Assembly (NCBI GenBank): GCA_002753335.1
Contig: PEAD01000002.1
Location: 1 to 64,000 of the forward strand
Length of the DNA stretch: 64,000 nucleotides
Reading direction: 5' to 3'
Origin: Nitrospirae bacterium MYbin3
GTDB lineage: Bacteria > Nitrospirota > Thermodesulfovibrionia > Thermodesulfovibrionales > Dissulfurispiraceae
Made by a program: the position numbers and the translations under genes. Under the pieces are notes generated by a model that was given only the letters and a program-made list of their open reading frames with translations, ran no database searches and had not been told where the DNA came from. Shown in pieces: positions 20,786 through 34,098 of this stretch; within the stretch, counting starts at the first letter, position 1; each line of letters opens with the position of its first letter.

Positions 20786-21703
20786 ATGACTATGGGACTG
20801 GAAGATCATAAACTGAAAGTTTTCTGCACCGTTGCAGAAACAAAAAGTTTCTCTAAAACATCCGAGATTATTCATTTAACTCAGCCTGCAGTAAGCCTTC
20901 AGATACAGGCGCTCGAAGAACTCTACGAAACTAAGCTTTTTGATCGTTCAAGCTCAACAATAAATCTTACCGCTGCCGGCGAGATTCTTTACAAGTACTC
21001 TAAAGATATACTTGCTCTTTATACCGAACTCGGCAAGGAAATAGGCAAAATAACTGGCCTGATAAAAGGCAGTATAACTATCGGCGCAAGCACAACTATA
21101 GGCAACTATATTCTTCCTTCGCTGATTCTTGATTTCAAGAAAAATCATCCCAAGATAAAAATTAATGTCTTTATCAAAAACACACAAAAAATACTTGAAC
21201 TTATGAACTCCGGCATTATTGATATGGGGCTTGTCGAGGGCGAGATTTCGAGGCAGAAAATTAAGTCGGAGCCTTTTATTACTGACGAGCTTGCCCTTAT
21301 CGTACCGACCGCACATCCCTGGGCTAAGAAAAAACTGATTTCTGTTCTTGACCTTATAAAGGAACCATTTATTATAAGAGAAGAAGGTTCGGGCACGCGT
21401 CAGATGATCGAAAAATATCTTGCCGGACATGGAATCAGTCCTTCTGATATGAGCATCGCACTTGTATTCGGCAGCACCGAATCAATCAAAGAGGCTGTTG
21501 AAGGCGGCAGCGGGGTTTCTATTGTTTCTAGGTGGGCTGCAAAGAAGGAGGTTAAATACGGTACCTTAAAGCTTATTACTTTTAAAGAAGAAAAAATGAT
21601 GCGTCATTTTTCGATTATAATGCCTAAAAATACTGTGCTGCCGTATGTTGCTGAAGAATTTCTGTCATTTGTAAGGTCTTATCCCTACGCCGAACACTTA
21701 TAG
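20786..21703 (+). CDS. LysR-family transcriptional regulator
   Basis: A 305-residue regulator. The winged helix-turn-helix is at residues 3-62 (LKVFCTVAETKSFSKTSEI, then LTQPAVSLQIQALEE and LFDRS), followed by the periplasmic-binding-like effector domain (ITIGASTTIGNYILP, VEGEI, GSGTRQMIEKYL). The closest general type is CysB/CysL-like. A TATAAT at 20761-20766 predicts a start near 20773, so I begin at ATG 20786 (20792 is also possible) rather than the upstream TTG. No ribosome site is evident. The end overlaps the convergent GH57 gene by 19 bp. Target genes are not evident. Confidence 0.88.
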   Translation: MTMGLEDHKLKVFCTVAETKSFSKTSEIIHLTQPAVSLQIQALEELYETKLFDRSSSTINLTAAGEILYKYSKDILALYTELGKEIGKITGLIKGSITIGASTTIGNYILPSLILDFKKNHPKIKINVFIKNTQKILELMNSGIIDMGLVEGEISRQKIKSEPFITDELALIVPTAHPWAKKKLISVLDLIKEPFIIREEGSGTRQMIEKYLAGHGISPSDMSIALVFGSTESIKEAVEGGSGVSIVSRWAAKKEVKYGTLKLITFKEEKMMRHFSIIMPKNTVLPYVAEEFLSFVRSYPYAEHL

Positions 21704-23283
21704 CAGTCATCAATAGACATCCATCCAAAGACGGAATCTTTTTTTTCGGCATCTTCAACTGCTTCCAAAGCAATCTCCCCAGATTGCACCATTTTAAAAA
21801 GCTTATTGAAGGTTTGAATATGTCTATCCAGTCTCGCTTTGGCATATTCCTCTGCACGCTGATTTTCGATCAGAAAAAGCCAATCACTAGACTGGGCAAG
21901 CAGCATCTCCCGCAAAGCCTGATTTATTAATCTTTTGCAGAGTAGAGCTTTTTTGCTGTTTTTCGATCCAATCGCTGCGTTCATTTCCGCAAGTATCCGC
22001 ATTTTACCTGACATGGCATGCAGTTCTTTATGATATTTTTTGTTTCTGGTGCTTATCCAAAACTCATTATGCCCGCTAAACCCCCAGCTTGAGGGGGCAG
22101 GTTCAATCACATCTAAAACTTGGTCTGTTGCTTTTTTAAGATATGACCGTGGGGTATTAAATATTAACTTTTTTGATGAACCGGCTTTTAAAACGTATTC
22201 TAGCCACTCAATGCCCTCAAACCACCAATGTCCGAAGAGCTCTGCATCGAACGCCGAAAGTATAACCGGCTTGCATTCATGGACAATTTTGCGAAAGTCA
22301 TTCTCTCTGCTTTTGACAAAATGGGCGGCATGTTCTTTTGCTTTTTTGATCGCAAGCCTTCTTTCATAAATTGCTTTGTCTTGGGTCTTGCCTGTTATGC
22401 GGTGGTATTTCAATCCGGTGAATGTTTGGATATTTATTTGCGTATGTTTTGCTATGTAGTCGTTTGTCAGGTCGAAGCCAATGTCTCTGTAGAAATCACG
22501 ATAAGCATAATCTCCCGGATATCCTGTTTCGGCGCACCACACCTGCTTTGCGGAGTTGGAATCTCTGCCGAATGCGACAAGCCCTGAAGTCAGAACAGCA
22601 GGCATAGAAACCCCAAACCTAGGTTTGGGGGTGCCTTTAGTCAGACCGTGAGATTCCAGGAAAAAGTAGCGGATACCCTCTTTTTTCAGCAATGCATCAA
22701 GCCCTCTGTAATAGCCGCATTCAGGAAGCCAGAACCCGGAGGGCGCTCTGCCGAAATTTTTTTTGTAACTCAGTATTCCGGCAGTTATCTGCACCTGTGC
22801 CAAATCAGGATAGTGTTCGAACGCGGGCAGAAATGCATGGGTTGCAGATGTTGCGATAATTTCCACAACACCTTCCGACTGAAGCCTTCGCAGCCTCTTT
22901 ATTATATCTTGGCCGTAAGAGGCTGTATAAAGCTCGAGTATTTTTTTAAGTTTTCTGTTATAAAATATTGCAACTTCCTCAAGAGGCGTGTTGCGAAGCC
23001 TTTTCATTTCTGAGCAGGATAGATTTATCAGGTTTTCGGTTGAACGGACAAATCTCGCCCTTAGCATAGGGTCGTTTAGCATTTCGCAAAGAGTCGGGCT
23101 TACCGTCATGGCAATGCGGGGACGCAGGCCTTTAGCAGCAAGCCTTTCGAGCATTTCTATCAGAGGGACATATGTTTCTCTGATAGCTTCAAAAAGCCAG
23201 TTTTCCTCAAGAGAATATTCGTGCTCCGGATGTTTTACAAAAGGTAGATGCGCGTGGAGAAGCAGTATCAGGGAGCCATTCAT
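21685..23283 (-). CDS. GH57 family 1,4-alpha-glucan branching enzyme
   Basis: A 532-residue glycoside hydrolase family 57 protein, of the branching-enzyme type (about 530 residues, with a C-terminal helical DUF1957-type region). Conserved motifs in order: HAHLPF near residue 10, FWLPECGYY with nucleophile Glu188, and SAFDAELFGHWWFEG with acid/base Asp346. The enzyme creates alpha-1,6 branches in glycogen-like polymers. No glycogen synthase or phosphorylase is adjacent. There is no signal peptide, so it is cytoplasmic. Confidence 0.9.
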   Translation of the reverse strand: MNGSLILLLHAHLPFVKHPEHEYSLEENWLFEAIRETYVPLIEMLERLAAKGLRPRIAMTVSPTLCEMLNDPMLRARFVRSTENLINLSCSEMKRLRNTPLEEVAIFYNRKLKKILELYTASYGQDIIKRLRRLQSEGVVEIIATSATHAFLPAFEHYPDLAQVQITAGILSYKKNFGRAPSGFWLPECGYYRGLDALLKKEGIRYFFLESHGLTKGTPKPRFGVSMPAVLTSGLVAFGRDSNSAKQVWCAETGYPGDYAYRDFYRDIGFDLTNDYIAKHTQINIQTFTGLKYHRITGKTQDKAIYERRLAIKKAKEHAAHFVKSRENDFRKIVHECKPVILSAFDAELFGHWWFEGIEWLEYVLKAGSSKKLIFNTPRSYLKKATDQVLDVIEPAPSSWGFSGHNEFWISTRNKKYHKELHAMSGKMRILAEMNAAIGSKNSKKALLCKRLINQALREMLLAQSSDWLFLIENQRAEEYAKARLDRHIQTFNKLFKMVQSGEIALEAVEDAEKKDSVFGWMSIDDCYKCSA

Positions 23284-23337
23284 TCTATGCAGCCAATAAT
23301 GAAGGCTAGCGAAATCTTGTAGGGGGAAACAAAAAAA

Positions 23338-23640
23338 TTACGCGTTGCAAGAAGTTGAGCAATGAACCCCGATCATATAAAAGTCGGTTTCGATACTTTT
23401 TACCCAACGAACCATAGCTGTTTTGCATGGAGCAGGAAGCTCGCTGTTTATGCTGATTATATCGCCTTCCTTAATAGGGTTAAAGACATAAAGGCACATT
23501 CCAGAACTGCTTATGTTTACAGAAATGCCCTTTAAACAATCGCCTGCTTCGCAATATTTCATGCTAAAATCTATTTTTTTTGCAAAAGGGAATCTTTCTT
23601 CGCGTCTCAAATTAGAGTTGTCAGAAATAATCTTGGGCAT
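23338..23640 (-). CDS. PilZ-domain protein (c-di-GMP receptor)
   Basis: A 100-residue single PilZ domain. The c-di-GMP-binding RxxxR motif is in LRREERFPF, and the N-x-S-x-x-G motif is NISSSGMCLY. The ligand-binding residues appear intact. GGGAGAG precedes ATG 23640 by 8 nt. Single-domain PilZ proteins work as adaptors for pili, flagella or polysaccharide enzymes. It is 3' to nothing obvious; the GH57 gene follows downstream on the same strand. Confidence 0.85.
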   Translation of the reverse strand: MPKIISDNSNLRREERFPFAKKIDFSMKYCEAGDCLKGISVNISSSGMCLYVFNPIKEGDIISINSELPAPCKTAMVRWVKSIETDFYMIGVHCSTSCNA

Positions 23641-23858
23641 TTTTTTTCTCTCCCTGTCGAGAAATTTTTATTTACAATAAATTAACATAAATTTTACACC
23701 AAATTTTCACATTCCTGTCAAGTGCTCGAATTGCGAAAACTGAAAAGCTTGTCGGTGTTAGCGTAACAGGCATATTGGCCGCATCATTATGACTAATGTT
23801 AATATAACAACTAATATTTTACTGCGGTCTAATAGGCGCAATATTTCAGGAGGCTTAA

Positions 23859-24920
23859 ATGGTTAAAACAATAGAGTGGAAAGACGGCAAGGTGTTGATG
23901 CTAGACCAGAGCAGGCTTCCGCTTGAGGTAAATTACGTTGAGTGCAGTGACTACCTGAAAGTTGCCGAAGGCATCAAAAAGCTTTGGATTCGCGGTGCGC
24001 CCGCAATAGGCATAGCCGCTGCAATGGGTATTGCTCTCGGAGCTCAGGATATAACGGCATCAAATTACAAAAATTTCAAAACAGGTCTTCAGAAGGTTAT
24101 GGATGATATGCTCGCCACCCGTCCGACTGCGGTCAATATCAAGTGGGCGGTAGAGAGAGTAACAAAACTTTTGTCTGACAATAAAGACAGAACAGTTGAT
24201 GAACTTAAAGCTATGCTTATCGCCGAAGGAATAAAGGTTCTGGAAGAAGACATAGAAATTAACAAGGCTATTGGCAGGTGGGGCGGACAGTTTATCAAGG
24301 ACGGCGATACTATACTCACCCACTGCAATGCAGGAAGCCTTGCCACAGGCGGGTACGGGACGGCCACAGCGCCTATGCTGGTTGCTATTGAACAGGGCAA
24401 GCGGATACAGGTTATTGCTGATGAGACTAGGCCGGTGCTGCAGGGCGCGCGCCTTACCTCATGGGAGCTTATGCAGGCCGGTGTTCCGGTAACGCTTATA
24501 ACAGACAATATGGCCGGGGCGATTATGAAAAAAGGCAAGATAGACTTGGCGATAGTGGGCACCGACAGGACTACCCGTAACGGAGACGTTGCCAACAAAA
24601 TTGGAACCTATACCGTAGCAATTCTTTGCAAGGAGCACAAAATTCCTTTTTATGTGGCAGCCCCATTAAGCAGCATAGATTTTAAAATGAGCTCGGGGGA
24701 TAAGATACCGATAGAGGAGAGGGCTCCGGAAGAGGTTACAACTATCTGGGGCCACAGGGTTGCGCCTGAAGGTGTTAATGTAATAAACTTAGCCTTCGAT
24801 GTTACACCGGCAAAATATGTGTCGGCGCTCTTTACCGAAAAGGGCGCTTACAGGCCGCGCGATATTAAAAGTCTTGCAAAAAAGGATATGGACCTCGAAT
24901 CTATCAGGCTGAAACCTTAA
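23859..24920 (+). CDS. mtnA: S-methyl-5-thioribose-1-phosphate isomerase
   Basis: A 353-residue enzyme of methionine salvage that isomerises methylthioribose 1-phosphate to the ribulose form. It belongs to the eIF2B-like family: RGAPAIGIAAAMG, LTHCNAGSLATGGYGTA with the catalytic Cys, DETRPVLQGARLT, and VGTDRTTRNGDVANKIGTY with the catalytic Asp. A strong AGGAGG precedes the ATG. No other mtn genes lie nearby, so the partner pathway may be the anaerobic salvage route. It overlaps the next gene by 1 bp. Confidence 0.95.
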   Translation: MVKTIEWKDGKVLMLDQSRLPLEVNYVECSDYLKVAEGIKKLWIRGAPAIGIAAAMGIALGAQDITASNYKNFKTGLQKVMDDMLATRPTAVNIKWAVERVTKLLSDNKDRTVDELKAMLIAEGIKVLEEDIEINKAIGRWGGQFIKDGDTILTHCNAGSLATGGYGTATAPMLVAIEQGKRIQVIADETRPVLQGARLTSWELMQAGVPVTLITDNMAGAIMKKGKIDLAIVGTDRTTRNGDVANKIGTYTVAILCKEHKIPFYVAAPLSSIDFKMSSGDKIPIEERAPEEVTTIWGHRVAPEGVNVINLAFDVTPAKYVSALFTEKGAYRPRDIKSLAKKDMDLESIRLKP

Positions 24921-25894
24921 TGAACTGCGAAGATATTTTTAAAACCTATGCCGTAGAACTCAAAAAGACAGAGGAGAGGCTTGCCGAGATTTTCAAGAGC
25001 AATGTTTTTCTGCTGCCTATGATCGGCCGCCATATCGCGGGCAGCGGAGGCAAAAGACTAAGGCCTTTATTTCTTCTTCTGAGCGCAGGCATCTGTGGCT
25101 ATAAAGGCGACAAGAAAAATCTTCTCGCCGCAATAATCGAAGCTATACACACCGCCTCTTTACTTCACGATGACGTGATTGACGGAGCCGACACGCGAAG
25201 AGGCAAGCCTGCTGCCAACGCGTTGTGGGGGAATCAGGTTGTGATACTTGTTGGAGATTTTCTTTATTCTAATGCTCTTAAGCTGGCTGTTCTCCAGAAA
25301 AACCAGAAGATAATGGAAGCGCTCTCAGAAGCCACTACAAAAATGACCGAAGGGGAAATTCTGCAGCTAAGCAAAATAGGAGACCCTGATATAACAACGG
25401 ATGAATATTACGAGATTATTTCGGCCAAAACCGGCGTGCTGATTTCGGCCGCTTGCAAAATCGGCGCGATACTCGGTGGGGCCAACTCCAAAAAAGAAGC
25501 TGCCCTTGCTGCATACGGCATGAAAATAGGCATAGCGTTTCAGCTTGCTGACGACATACTCGATTATGTGGCTCAGCAGAAAAATTTAGGCAAGAAGTTG
25601 GGGAAAGACCTTGAGGAAGGCAAAATAACCATGCCGATGATTCGGTTGCTTAAAAATGCCTCCAAGTCGGAGGTGCAGGAGATAAAGAGCATAATAAAGG
25701 AGCAAAAGAAAGGCGCTAAAAAGCTACAAAGAATTATAGAGCTTTTTGAAAAATACAACGCAATCGGCGAATCTCTTTGTATTGCACAGGCGCTTGTTGA
25801 TGAAGCGAAAAAAGAGCTTCGTGCTTTTCCATCGTCCAAACAAAAAAGAGACCTTCTTTTGATGGCCGATTATGCAATGCAGAGACAGCATTAA
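24920..25894 (+). CDS. Trans-polyprenyl diphosphate synthase (IspA/IspB type)
   Basis: A 324-residue isoprenyl chain-elongating enzyme. Both Asp-rich motifs are present: [15 protein letters not shown] (first) and [13 protein letters not shown] (second), with GGKRLRP near the N-terminus for IPP binding. Length and motif context fit a long-chain (hepta- to octa-) prenyl synthase for quinone side chains. Chain length cannot be read with confidence. It starts in a TAATG overlap with mtnA and is followed 1 nt later by the AMMECR1 gene. Confidence 0.92.
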   Translation: MNCEDIFKTYAVELKKTEERLAEIFKSNVFLLPMIGRHIAGSGGKRLRPLFLLLSAGICGYKGDKKNLLAAIIEAIHTASLLHDDVIDGADTRRGKPAANALWGNQVVILVGDFLYSNALKLAVLQKNQKIMEALSEATTKMTEGEILQLSKIGDPDITTDEYYEIISAKTGVLISAACKIGAILGGANSKKEAALAAYGMKIGIAFQLADDILDYVAQQKNLGKKLGKDLEEGKITMPMIRLLKNASKSEVQEIKSIIKEQKKGAKKLQRIIELFEKYNAIGESLCIAQALVDEAKKELRAFPSSKQKRDLLLMADYAMQRQH

Positions 25895-25895
25895 G

Positions 25896-26405
25896 ATGAA
25901 TCCTCTCGTTGTTCTTGCAAAAACAGCGATCGCCGAATTCGTAAAGCATAAGAAAAAACTTTCTGCACCACAAGACCTGCCCGAAGATATGAAGCAACAG
26001 GCGGGCGTTTTTGTATCTCTGAAAAAAGAAGGGCAGCTGCGCGGCTGTATCGGGACTTTTTTGCCGACAGCAAAAAATATTCATCAAGAGATCGTTAAAA
26101 ATGCTATTGCCGCAGCTACTGAAGATCCCCGGTTTGAGCCTGTACGGGCGGATGAGTTGGATGCTTTGACCTACTCGGTGGATGTGCTTTCTTCTCCAGA
26201 AAAAGTAAGCGGTATCGAAGATCTCGATACTAAGAAGTACGGAATAATAGTATCAAAAGGCTATCAGAGGGGGCTGCTGTTGCCTGATCTTGAAGGCGTT
26301 GACACAGTGGAGGACCAGATCAGAATTACCAAGATGAAGGCAGGAATTAATCCCTACGACAATGACGTAGATATCTATCGTTTTACCGTAACAAGATACA
26401 AATAG
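25896..26405 (+). CDS. AMMECR1-domain protein
   Basis: A 169-residue protein of the AMMECR1 family: [20 protein letters not shown] with the invariant [27 protein letters not shown], and [17 protein letters not shown]. The family is widespread and unassigned; in many anaerobes it is linked to MEMO-like proteins and radical-SAM AmmeMemo systems, which are not seen here. I start at ATG 25896, one base after the prenyl synthase stop, instead of the overlapping ATG at 25872. Confidence 0.88.
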   Translation: MNPLVVLAKTAIAEFVKHKKKLSAPQDLPEDMKQQAGVFVSLKKEGQLRGCIGTFLPTAKNIHQEIVKNAIAAATEDPRFEPVRADELDALTYSVDVLSSPEKVSGIEDLDTKKYGIIVSKGYQRGLLLPDLEGVDTVEDQIRITKMKAGINPYDNDVDIYRFTVTRYK

Positions 26406-27002
26406 CTATCCCTTTCCATCCGACAGTTCAAGGCTGTTAAAAAGAATATATTTTTTGATGATATTCCTGGCCGCGTTTGTGGTGTTCACGAATGAAAGAG
26501 CGCAGCGGGTTGGCGTGACTCTGACAAAGATGGCATCGGCGGTTATTGTTCCTGCTCCAGGGAGTTCTACGTTTACTTCGGAAGCCTTATTACCTTCAAC
26601 TATACCTTTTGTATCGGTTTCCAAGAGCAGACCGCCTTCAGATATGTCGATCACTTTAGCAAATCTTTTCTTCTTAAGCTCAAACACCCATAAATATGTG
26701 ACAACCGAAAAAAATACCCGTATCTTGCCGCCCTTGCCGACGGCATATCTCTCAAATTTCCTTTTGTTGTTTGCCAAGCTTAAGCGATATTGCCGCACCT
26801 CTTCGTCATAAGCTGTCTTCTTCAGTTTTTGCTGCATGATTAGCAGATAAATCCACAACAATATGAAAAAATAATTAAGCCACGAAAGCTTTGCTGCGAG
26901 CGGAGAAAAGCTTATAACCAGTATGGCAACGATGATAGCGATGAGTATGAAAATAATTCTGTTTTCATTGCGTTTGATATTGTATGTATTAATTTTCAGC
27001 AT
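26406..27002 (-). CDS. Membrane-anchored PilZ-domain protein
   Basis: A 198-residue protein with two adjacent membrane helices (residues about 16-34 and 40-56), a basic linker, then a PilZ-like domain: RKFERYAVGKGGKI carries the Arg motif and VIDISEGGLLLET the D-x-S-x-x-G motif. It should bind c-di-GMP at the inner membrane. The converging AMMECR1 gene ends one base away. It is the second PilZ protein in this window. Confidence 0.8.
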   Translation of the reverse strand: MLKINTYNIKRNENRIIFILIAIIVAILVISFSPLAAKLSWLNYFFILLWIYLLIMQQKLKKTAYDEEVRQYRLSLANNKRKFERYAVGKGGKIRVFFSVVTYLWVFELKKKRFAKVIDISEGGLLLETDTKGIVEGNKASEVNVELPGAGTITADAIFVRVTPTRCALSFVNTTNAARNIIKKYILFNSLELSDGKG

Positions 27003-27071
27003 AAGATCTATCTAACCCCTTCCCCCTTAAAGCCTTTGCGATAGTTTAAGCAGAGAGCTTCATCATGTCAA

Positions 27072-27554
27072 TCATTTTTTCTTTTTTCTCTTGAACTCGC
27101 CGCTCTTTCCGCCTCTTTTTTCGAGCAGCATAATGTCCGAGATTATCATTTCTTTATCGACAGCTTTGCACATATCGTAGATGGTAAGCGCAGCCACTGA
27201 TGCAGCGGTGAGCGCTTCCATTTCAACGCCTGTTTTGTCCATTATTTTGACCCGTGACAATATGCGGATTGCACTTTCCTTTTCGTCAAACTCAAAATCA
27301 AGCGCGATGTGAGAAATATTAAGCGGATGGCACATAGGTATGAGGGCCGCCGTTTTCTTTGCGGCCATGATGCCCGCAACCCTTGCAACCGCAAGCACAT
27401 CACCCTTTTTGAGTTTGTTGTCTTTTATGAGTTTCAGAGTATCCGGCTTCATAACAACCGCAGCTGATGCCATAGCTTCGCGTGCTGTTACGGACTTGCC
27501 GGATACATCAACCATCTTTGCTTTGCCCTGTTCATCAATGTGTGAAAGCTTCAT
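27072..27554 (-). CDS. moaC: Cyclic pyranopterin monophosphate synthase MoaC
   Basis: A 160-residue molybdenum cofactor enzyme that turns 3',8-cyclo-GTP into c[21 protein letters not shown] at the N-terminus, [18 protein letters not shown] and [21 protein letters not shown] are the diagnostic blocks. GGGGAGG precedes ATG 27554. No other moa genes are adjacent. The C-terminal lysine-rich tail ([15 protein letters not shown]) is common. Confidence 0.95.
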   Translation of the reverse strand: MKLSHIDEQGKAKMVDVSGKSVTAREAMASAAVVMKPDTLKLIKDNKLKKGDVLAVARVAGIMAAKKTAALIPMCHPLNISHIALDFEFDEKESAIRILSRVKIMDKTGVEMEALTAASVAALTIYDMCKAVDKEMIISDIMLLEKRGGKSGEFKRKKKK

Positions 27555-27640
27555 CGGAAATACCTCCCCTGCTTGGTTGTTAATTCTACATCCCGGCCGA
27601 ACCAGAAAACAATCACCGGTGTTTTTTGCTGTGATTTGAA

Positions 27641-27670
27641 TTTACACGACAAACTAACAACGAGTATAAT
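27641..27670 (+). promoter_or_regulatory. Promoter of the glcD-like gene
   Basis: TTTACA (27641-27646), 18 bp, perfect TATAAT (27665-27670). ATG 27680 is 10 nt past the -10 box and there is no ribosome site, so the leader would be 0-3 nt. Confidence 0.6.
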
Positions 27671-27679
27671 TTCTCATAT

Positions 27680-29038
27680 ATGAAATCTTCAGAAATTCTT
27701 CAGGGCATCGAAATATCCGAGGCTCCAGAAGACATTATTTCGTACAGTTACGATTCTTCCATAGCTGAGCCGGCAAAGCCTAAAGCGGTTGCATGGCCTA
27801 AAAACAGCGAGCAGGTTTTGAAGCTGCTTAACTTTGCGAAGGAGCGCAATTTTTCGATTATTCCAAGAGGAGCAGGAAGCGGCATGGCCGGGGCATCGGT
27901 GCCTGTTGGAAAGGAATGCATCGTCATGAGTTTCGAAAAAATGAGAAAGATAATTGATATCGACACCAGAAACATGACGGTTGTTGTAGAGCCCGGCATA
28001 ATAAATGGGCGACTGCAAAGGGAGCTGGAATACCTGGGATACTTTTATCCTCCAGATCCGGCAAGCCTGAATATCTGCACAATAGGCGGAAATGTCGCAA
28101 CAAATGCGGGGGGGCCCCGCGCCGTAAAATATGGCGTGACAAGGAATTATGTGATGGGGATAGAGGCGGTGCTTGCGGACGGCACTCCTATCAGCGCAGG
28201 AGGCAGGACGCACAAACGCACGGTAGGCTATGACCTGCGTAATCTGTTGACAGGTTCGGAGGGAACGCTTGCTTTATTTACCCGTATCCGGCTTAAGATT
28301 CTGCCGCTTCCCGAAGATGTAATAACACTGCTTCTAATTTTTCGAGATATAGAATCGGCAGGGGCTTTGCCGGCAAAGATATCAACCGCAAAAGTTATAC
28401 CACGCACTATGGAATTTATGGATCGCGCTGCAATAGATGCTATAGAGAAATATAAGCCGACAGGTTTTCCGGCAGAAGCAGAGGCTGTTTTGCTGGTGGA
28501 GCTTGACGGCTATCCTTCCACAATAAGAAAAGAGGCCGAAAGGGTGGTGGATATCTGCAGAACCCTTGGAGGTGAAGCGATAATTGCAGAAGACGACTCG
28601 GCTCGTGAAAGCCTTTGGGATGCCCGGAGAGTTTTGTCTCCTGCCCTTTACAAGATTAAGCCCAATAAGCTTAACGAAGATATTGTTGTGCCGAGGGACA
28701 AACTGGCTCCGGCTCTGGCTGCGTTTAGAAAAATTTCTGAGGACAGCGGCATAAAAATAGTCTGCTTCGGACATGCGGGCGACGGCAATATCCATGTGAA
28801 TATAATGATTGACAAGCTGCAAAAAGAGGAATATCAAAAGGGGCTTGAACTTGTTCGGGATGTTTTTGATGTGGCGCTAAGGCTTGGCGGCTCAATATCC
28901 GGAGAACACGGCATAGGACTTGTAAAAAAACCTTACATAGGCATGGAGATAAAAGACAGGGAACTCGAACTGATGGGCGGTATTAAAAGACTGTTTGATC
29001 CTGAGGGGCTACTTAATCCGGGGAAAATAATTCCGTAA
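27680..29038 (+). CDS. FAD-linked 2-hydroxyacid dehydrogenase (GlcD/lactate dehydrogenase type)
   Basis: A 452-residue flavoprotein. The N-terminal PCMH-type FAD domain has IIPRGAGSGMAGASVPVG and ICTIGGNVATNAGGPRAVKYG. The C-terminal domain has FGHAGDGNIHVN and GSISGEHGIGLVKKPYIG. It oxidises glycolate or D-lactate, passing electrons to a partner. GlcE, GlcF or an electron-transferring flavoprotein is not next to it; a two-[4Fe-4S] ferredoxin gene ends 10 bp downstream on the opposite strand. Substrate unassigned. Confidence 0.9.
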   Translation: MKSSEILQGIEISEAPEDIISYSYDSSIAEPAKPKAVAWPKNSEQVLKLLNFAKERNFSIIPRGAGSGMAGASVPVGKECIVMSFEKMRKIIDIDTRNMTVVVEPGIINGRLQRELEYLGYFYPPDPASLNICTIGGNVATNAGGPRAVKYGVTRNYVMGIEAVLADGTPISAGGRTHKRTVGYDLRNLLTGSEGTLALFTRIRLKILPLPEDVITLLLIFRDIESAGALPAKISTAKVIPRTMEFMDRAAIDAIEKYKPTGFPAEAEAVLLVELDGYPSTIRKEAERVVDICRTLGGEAIIAEDDSARESLWDARRVLSPALYKIKPNKLNEDIVVPRDKLAPALAAFRKISEDSGIKIVCFGHAGDGNIHVNIMIDKLQKEEYQKGLELVRDVFDVALRLGGSISGEHGIGLVKKPYIGMEIKDRELELMGGIKRLFDPEGLLNPGKIIP

Positions 29039-29048
29039 CCGGTTTGTG

Positions 29049-29276
29049 TTATTCCCGCCAGACCTCTATCGCGATATCAGGACAGATCTGGGCGCATATG
29101 GCGCAGCCGGTGCATCTGTCCGGATGTTCAAAAAATGCAGGAAAATATCCCATCTCGTTGAAGATGTTTTCTATGGCGAGGGCTTTTTCGGGGCATGAGA
29201 CAACACAGTATCTGCAGCCTTTGCATAGCTCTCTGTCGATAATTATTTTACCCTTAGTTTTTTTTGCTGTTTTCAT
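29049..29276 (-). CDS. Ferredoxin, two [4Fe-4S] clusters
   Basis: A 75-residue ferredoxin. Cluster motif 1 is CKGCRYCVVSCP and motif 2 is CTGCAICAQICP, separated by a longer insert (IENIFNEMGYFPAFFEHPDR) like the delta subunits of 2-oxoacid oxidoreductases (KorD type). Such a subunit normally precedes korA, but no oxidoreductase gene follows here. It may serve as a free electron carrier, for example for IorAB. Confidence 0.88.
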   Translation of the reverse strand: MKTAKKTKGKIIIDRELCKGCRYCVVSCPEKALAIENIFNEMGYFPAFFEHPDRCTGCAICAQICPDIAIEVWRE

Positions 29277-29345
29277 TTTGCTTCTGCCCGCTGCTTTTTT
29301 ACCCGCACATTTTAGTATTTAACATAAAACCGGGTCAACGCAATT

Positions 29346-29618
29346 TTAAAGGCCCGGAGGTTTTTTCGTCATTTTATAAACAAACGCCAGTATTTCGGCT
29401 ACAGCCTTATATAGCTCGGGCGGTATTTCCTGATGCATGTCCAAACCCGACAGCACTTCGATGAGCTGAGGGTCTTCTTTAAGCGGGATGTTGTGCTCTT
29501 TGGCGACCGCAAGGATTTTTTCGGCAATGAAGCCGCTGCCTTTTGCCACAATTTTAGGCGCACTGTCTTCTGCCGGCTTGTACCGGAGCGCGGCCGCTTT
29601 TTGTCGTTTGGGATTCAC
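29346..29618 (-). CDS. FlhB C-terminal-domain homologue (FlhX-like)
   Basis: A 90-residue protein equivalent to the cytoplasmic C-terminal domain of FlhB: AALRYKPAEDSAPKIVAKGSG, then IPLKEDPQLIEVLSGLDMHQEIPPELY. The NPTH self-cleavage site of full FlhB is not included. GTG start at 29618. It lies 3 bp after a fliK-like gene on the same strand, a known pairing. A role in the flagellar export substrate switch is inferred. Confidence 0.82.
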   Translation of the reverse strand: MNPKRQKAAALRYKPAEDSAPKIVAKGSGFIAEKILAVAKEHNIPLKEDPQLIEVLSGLDMHQEIPPELYKAVAEILAFVYKMTKKPPGL

Positions 29619-29621
29619 CGT

Positions 29622-33444
<3,823 letters not shown>

Positions 33445-33452
<8 letters not shown>

Positions 33453-34044
33453 TGTTTTTTCTCCAAACATCAACACCAAATTCTTGCAAGACCTCTGCGA
33501 GTTTGGCTATAGGAAGCCCGACGACGTTGTAGTAATCGCCCGATATTTTCTCGATTAGCAAGGCTCCAAGACCCTGGATAGCGTAAGCGCCGGCTTTATC
33601 GAGCGGTTCCTTGGATCTTATATAGGCTTTAATCTGTTTGGGGGCAAGTTTTCTGAAGCTGACCATAGTGGCTACCGATTTAGAAACCAGCCTGTTGTTT
33701 TTCGTATCGAGCACCGTGAAACCGGTAATAACTTTGTGTTTATTTCCGCTTAACAACCGGAGCATTTTCTCAGCGGTCTGTGCGGTATGCGGCTTGCCTA
33801 GTATTTTGCCCTTGAATTCTATGAAAGTATCTGCGGCGATAATAATCGAATTCTTGTGTTTATAGGCCACAGACAAAGCCTTTTCTTTTGACAGGAACTG
33901 CGCGAGCTTGTATGGACTAAGTTCAGCTCTGATGTCTTCTTCAAATTCGGACTTATCGGTTTCGAAATCTAACCCGATAAGGTTAAGCAGAGATTTTCGT
34001 CTCGGCGAAGAGGATGCAAGCACTATTTTTCTGGAAACAGTCAT
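33445..34044 (-). CDS. maf: Maf family nucleotide pyrophosphatase
   Basis: A 199-residue house-cleaning NTP pyrophosphatase (removes dTTP, UTP or modified nucleotides). The nucleotide-binding loop ASSSPRRKSLL at residues 10-20, the catalytic-base region AADTFIE (usual AADTVV) and KAGAYAIQGLGA are present. It overlaps the DUF401 gene by 8 bp. Divergent from pilB. Confidence 0.92.
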
Positions 34045-34063
34045 CCATGTATATTACCATTAA

Positions 34064-34093
34064 TTGACTTTAAGGTATTAATTTCAGTATGTT
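34064..34093 (+). promoter_or_regulatory. Candidate promoter of pilB
   Basis: TTGACT (34064-34069), 18 bp, TATGTT (34088-34093, weak). ATG 34099 is 6 nt past the -10 box and no Shine-Dalgarno sequence is present, so the transcript would be leaderless. Confidence 0.45.
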
Positions 34094-34098
34094 ATAAA

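Noticed and set aside
27555-27679. Possible molybdenum-cofactor riboswitch upstream of moaC
   Set aside because: The spacing to the divergent gene is too short, and no structured motif beyond the ribosome site was found.
29329-29358. Stem CCGGG/CCCGG followed by a T-run on the plus strand
   Set aside because: It would terminate plus-strand transcription, but the nearest plus-strand gene ends 290 bp upstream and the stem has a long loop; the right arm lies in flhX.
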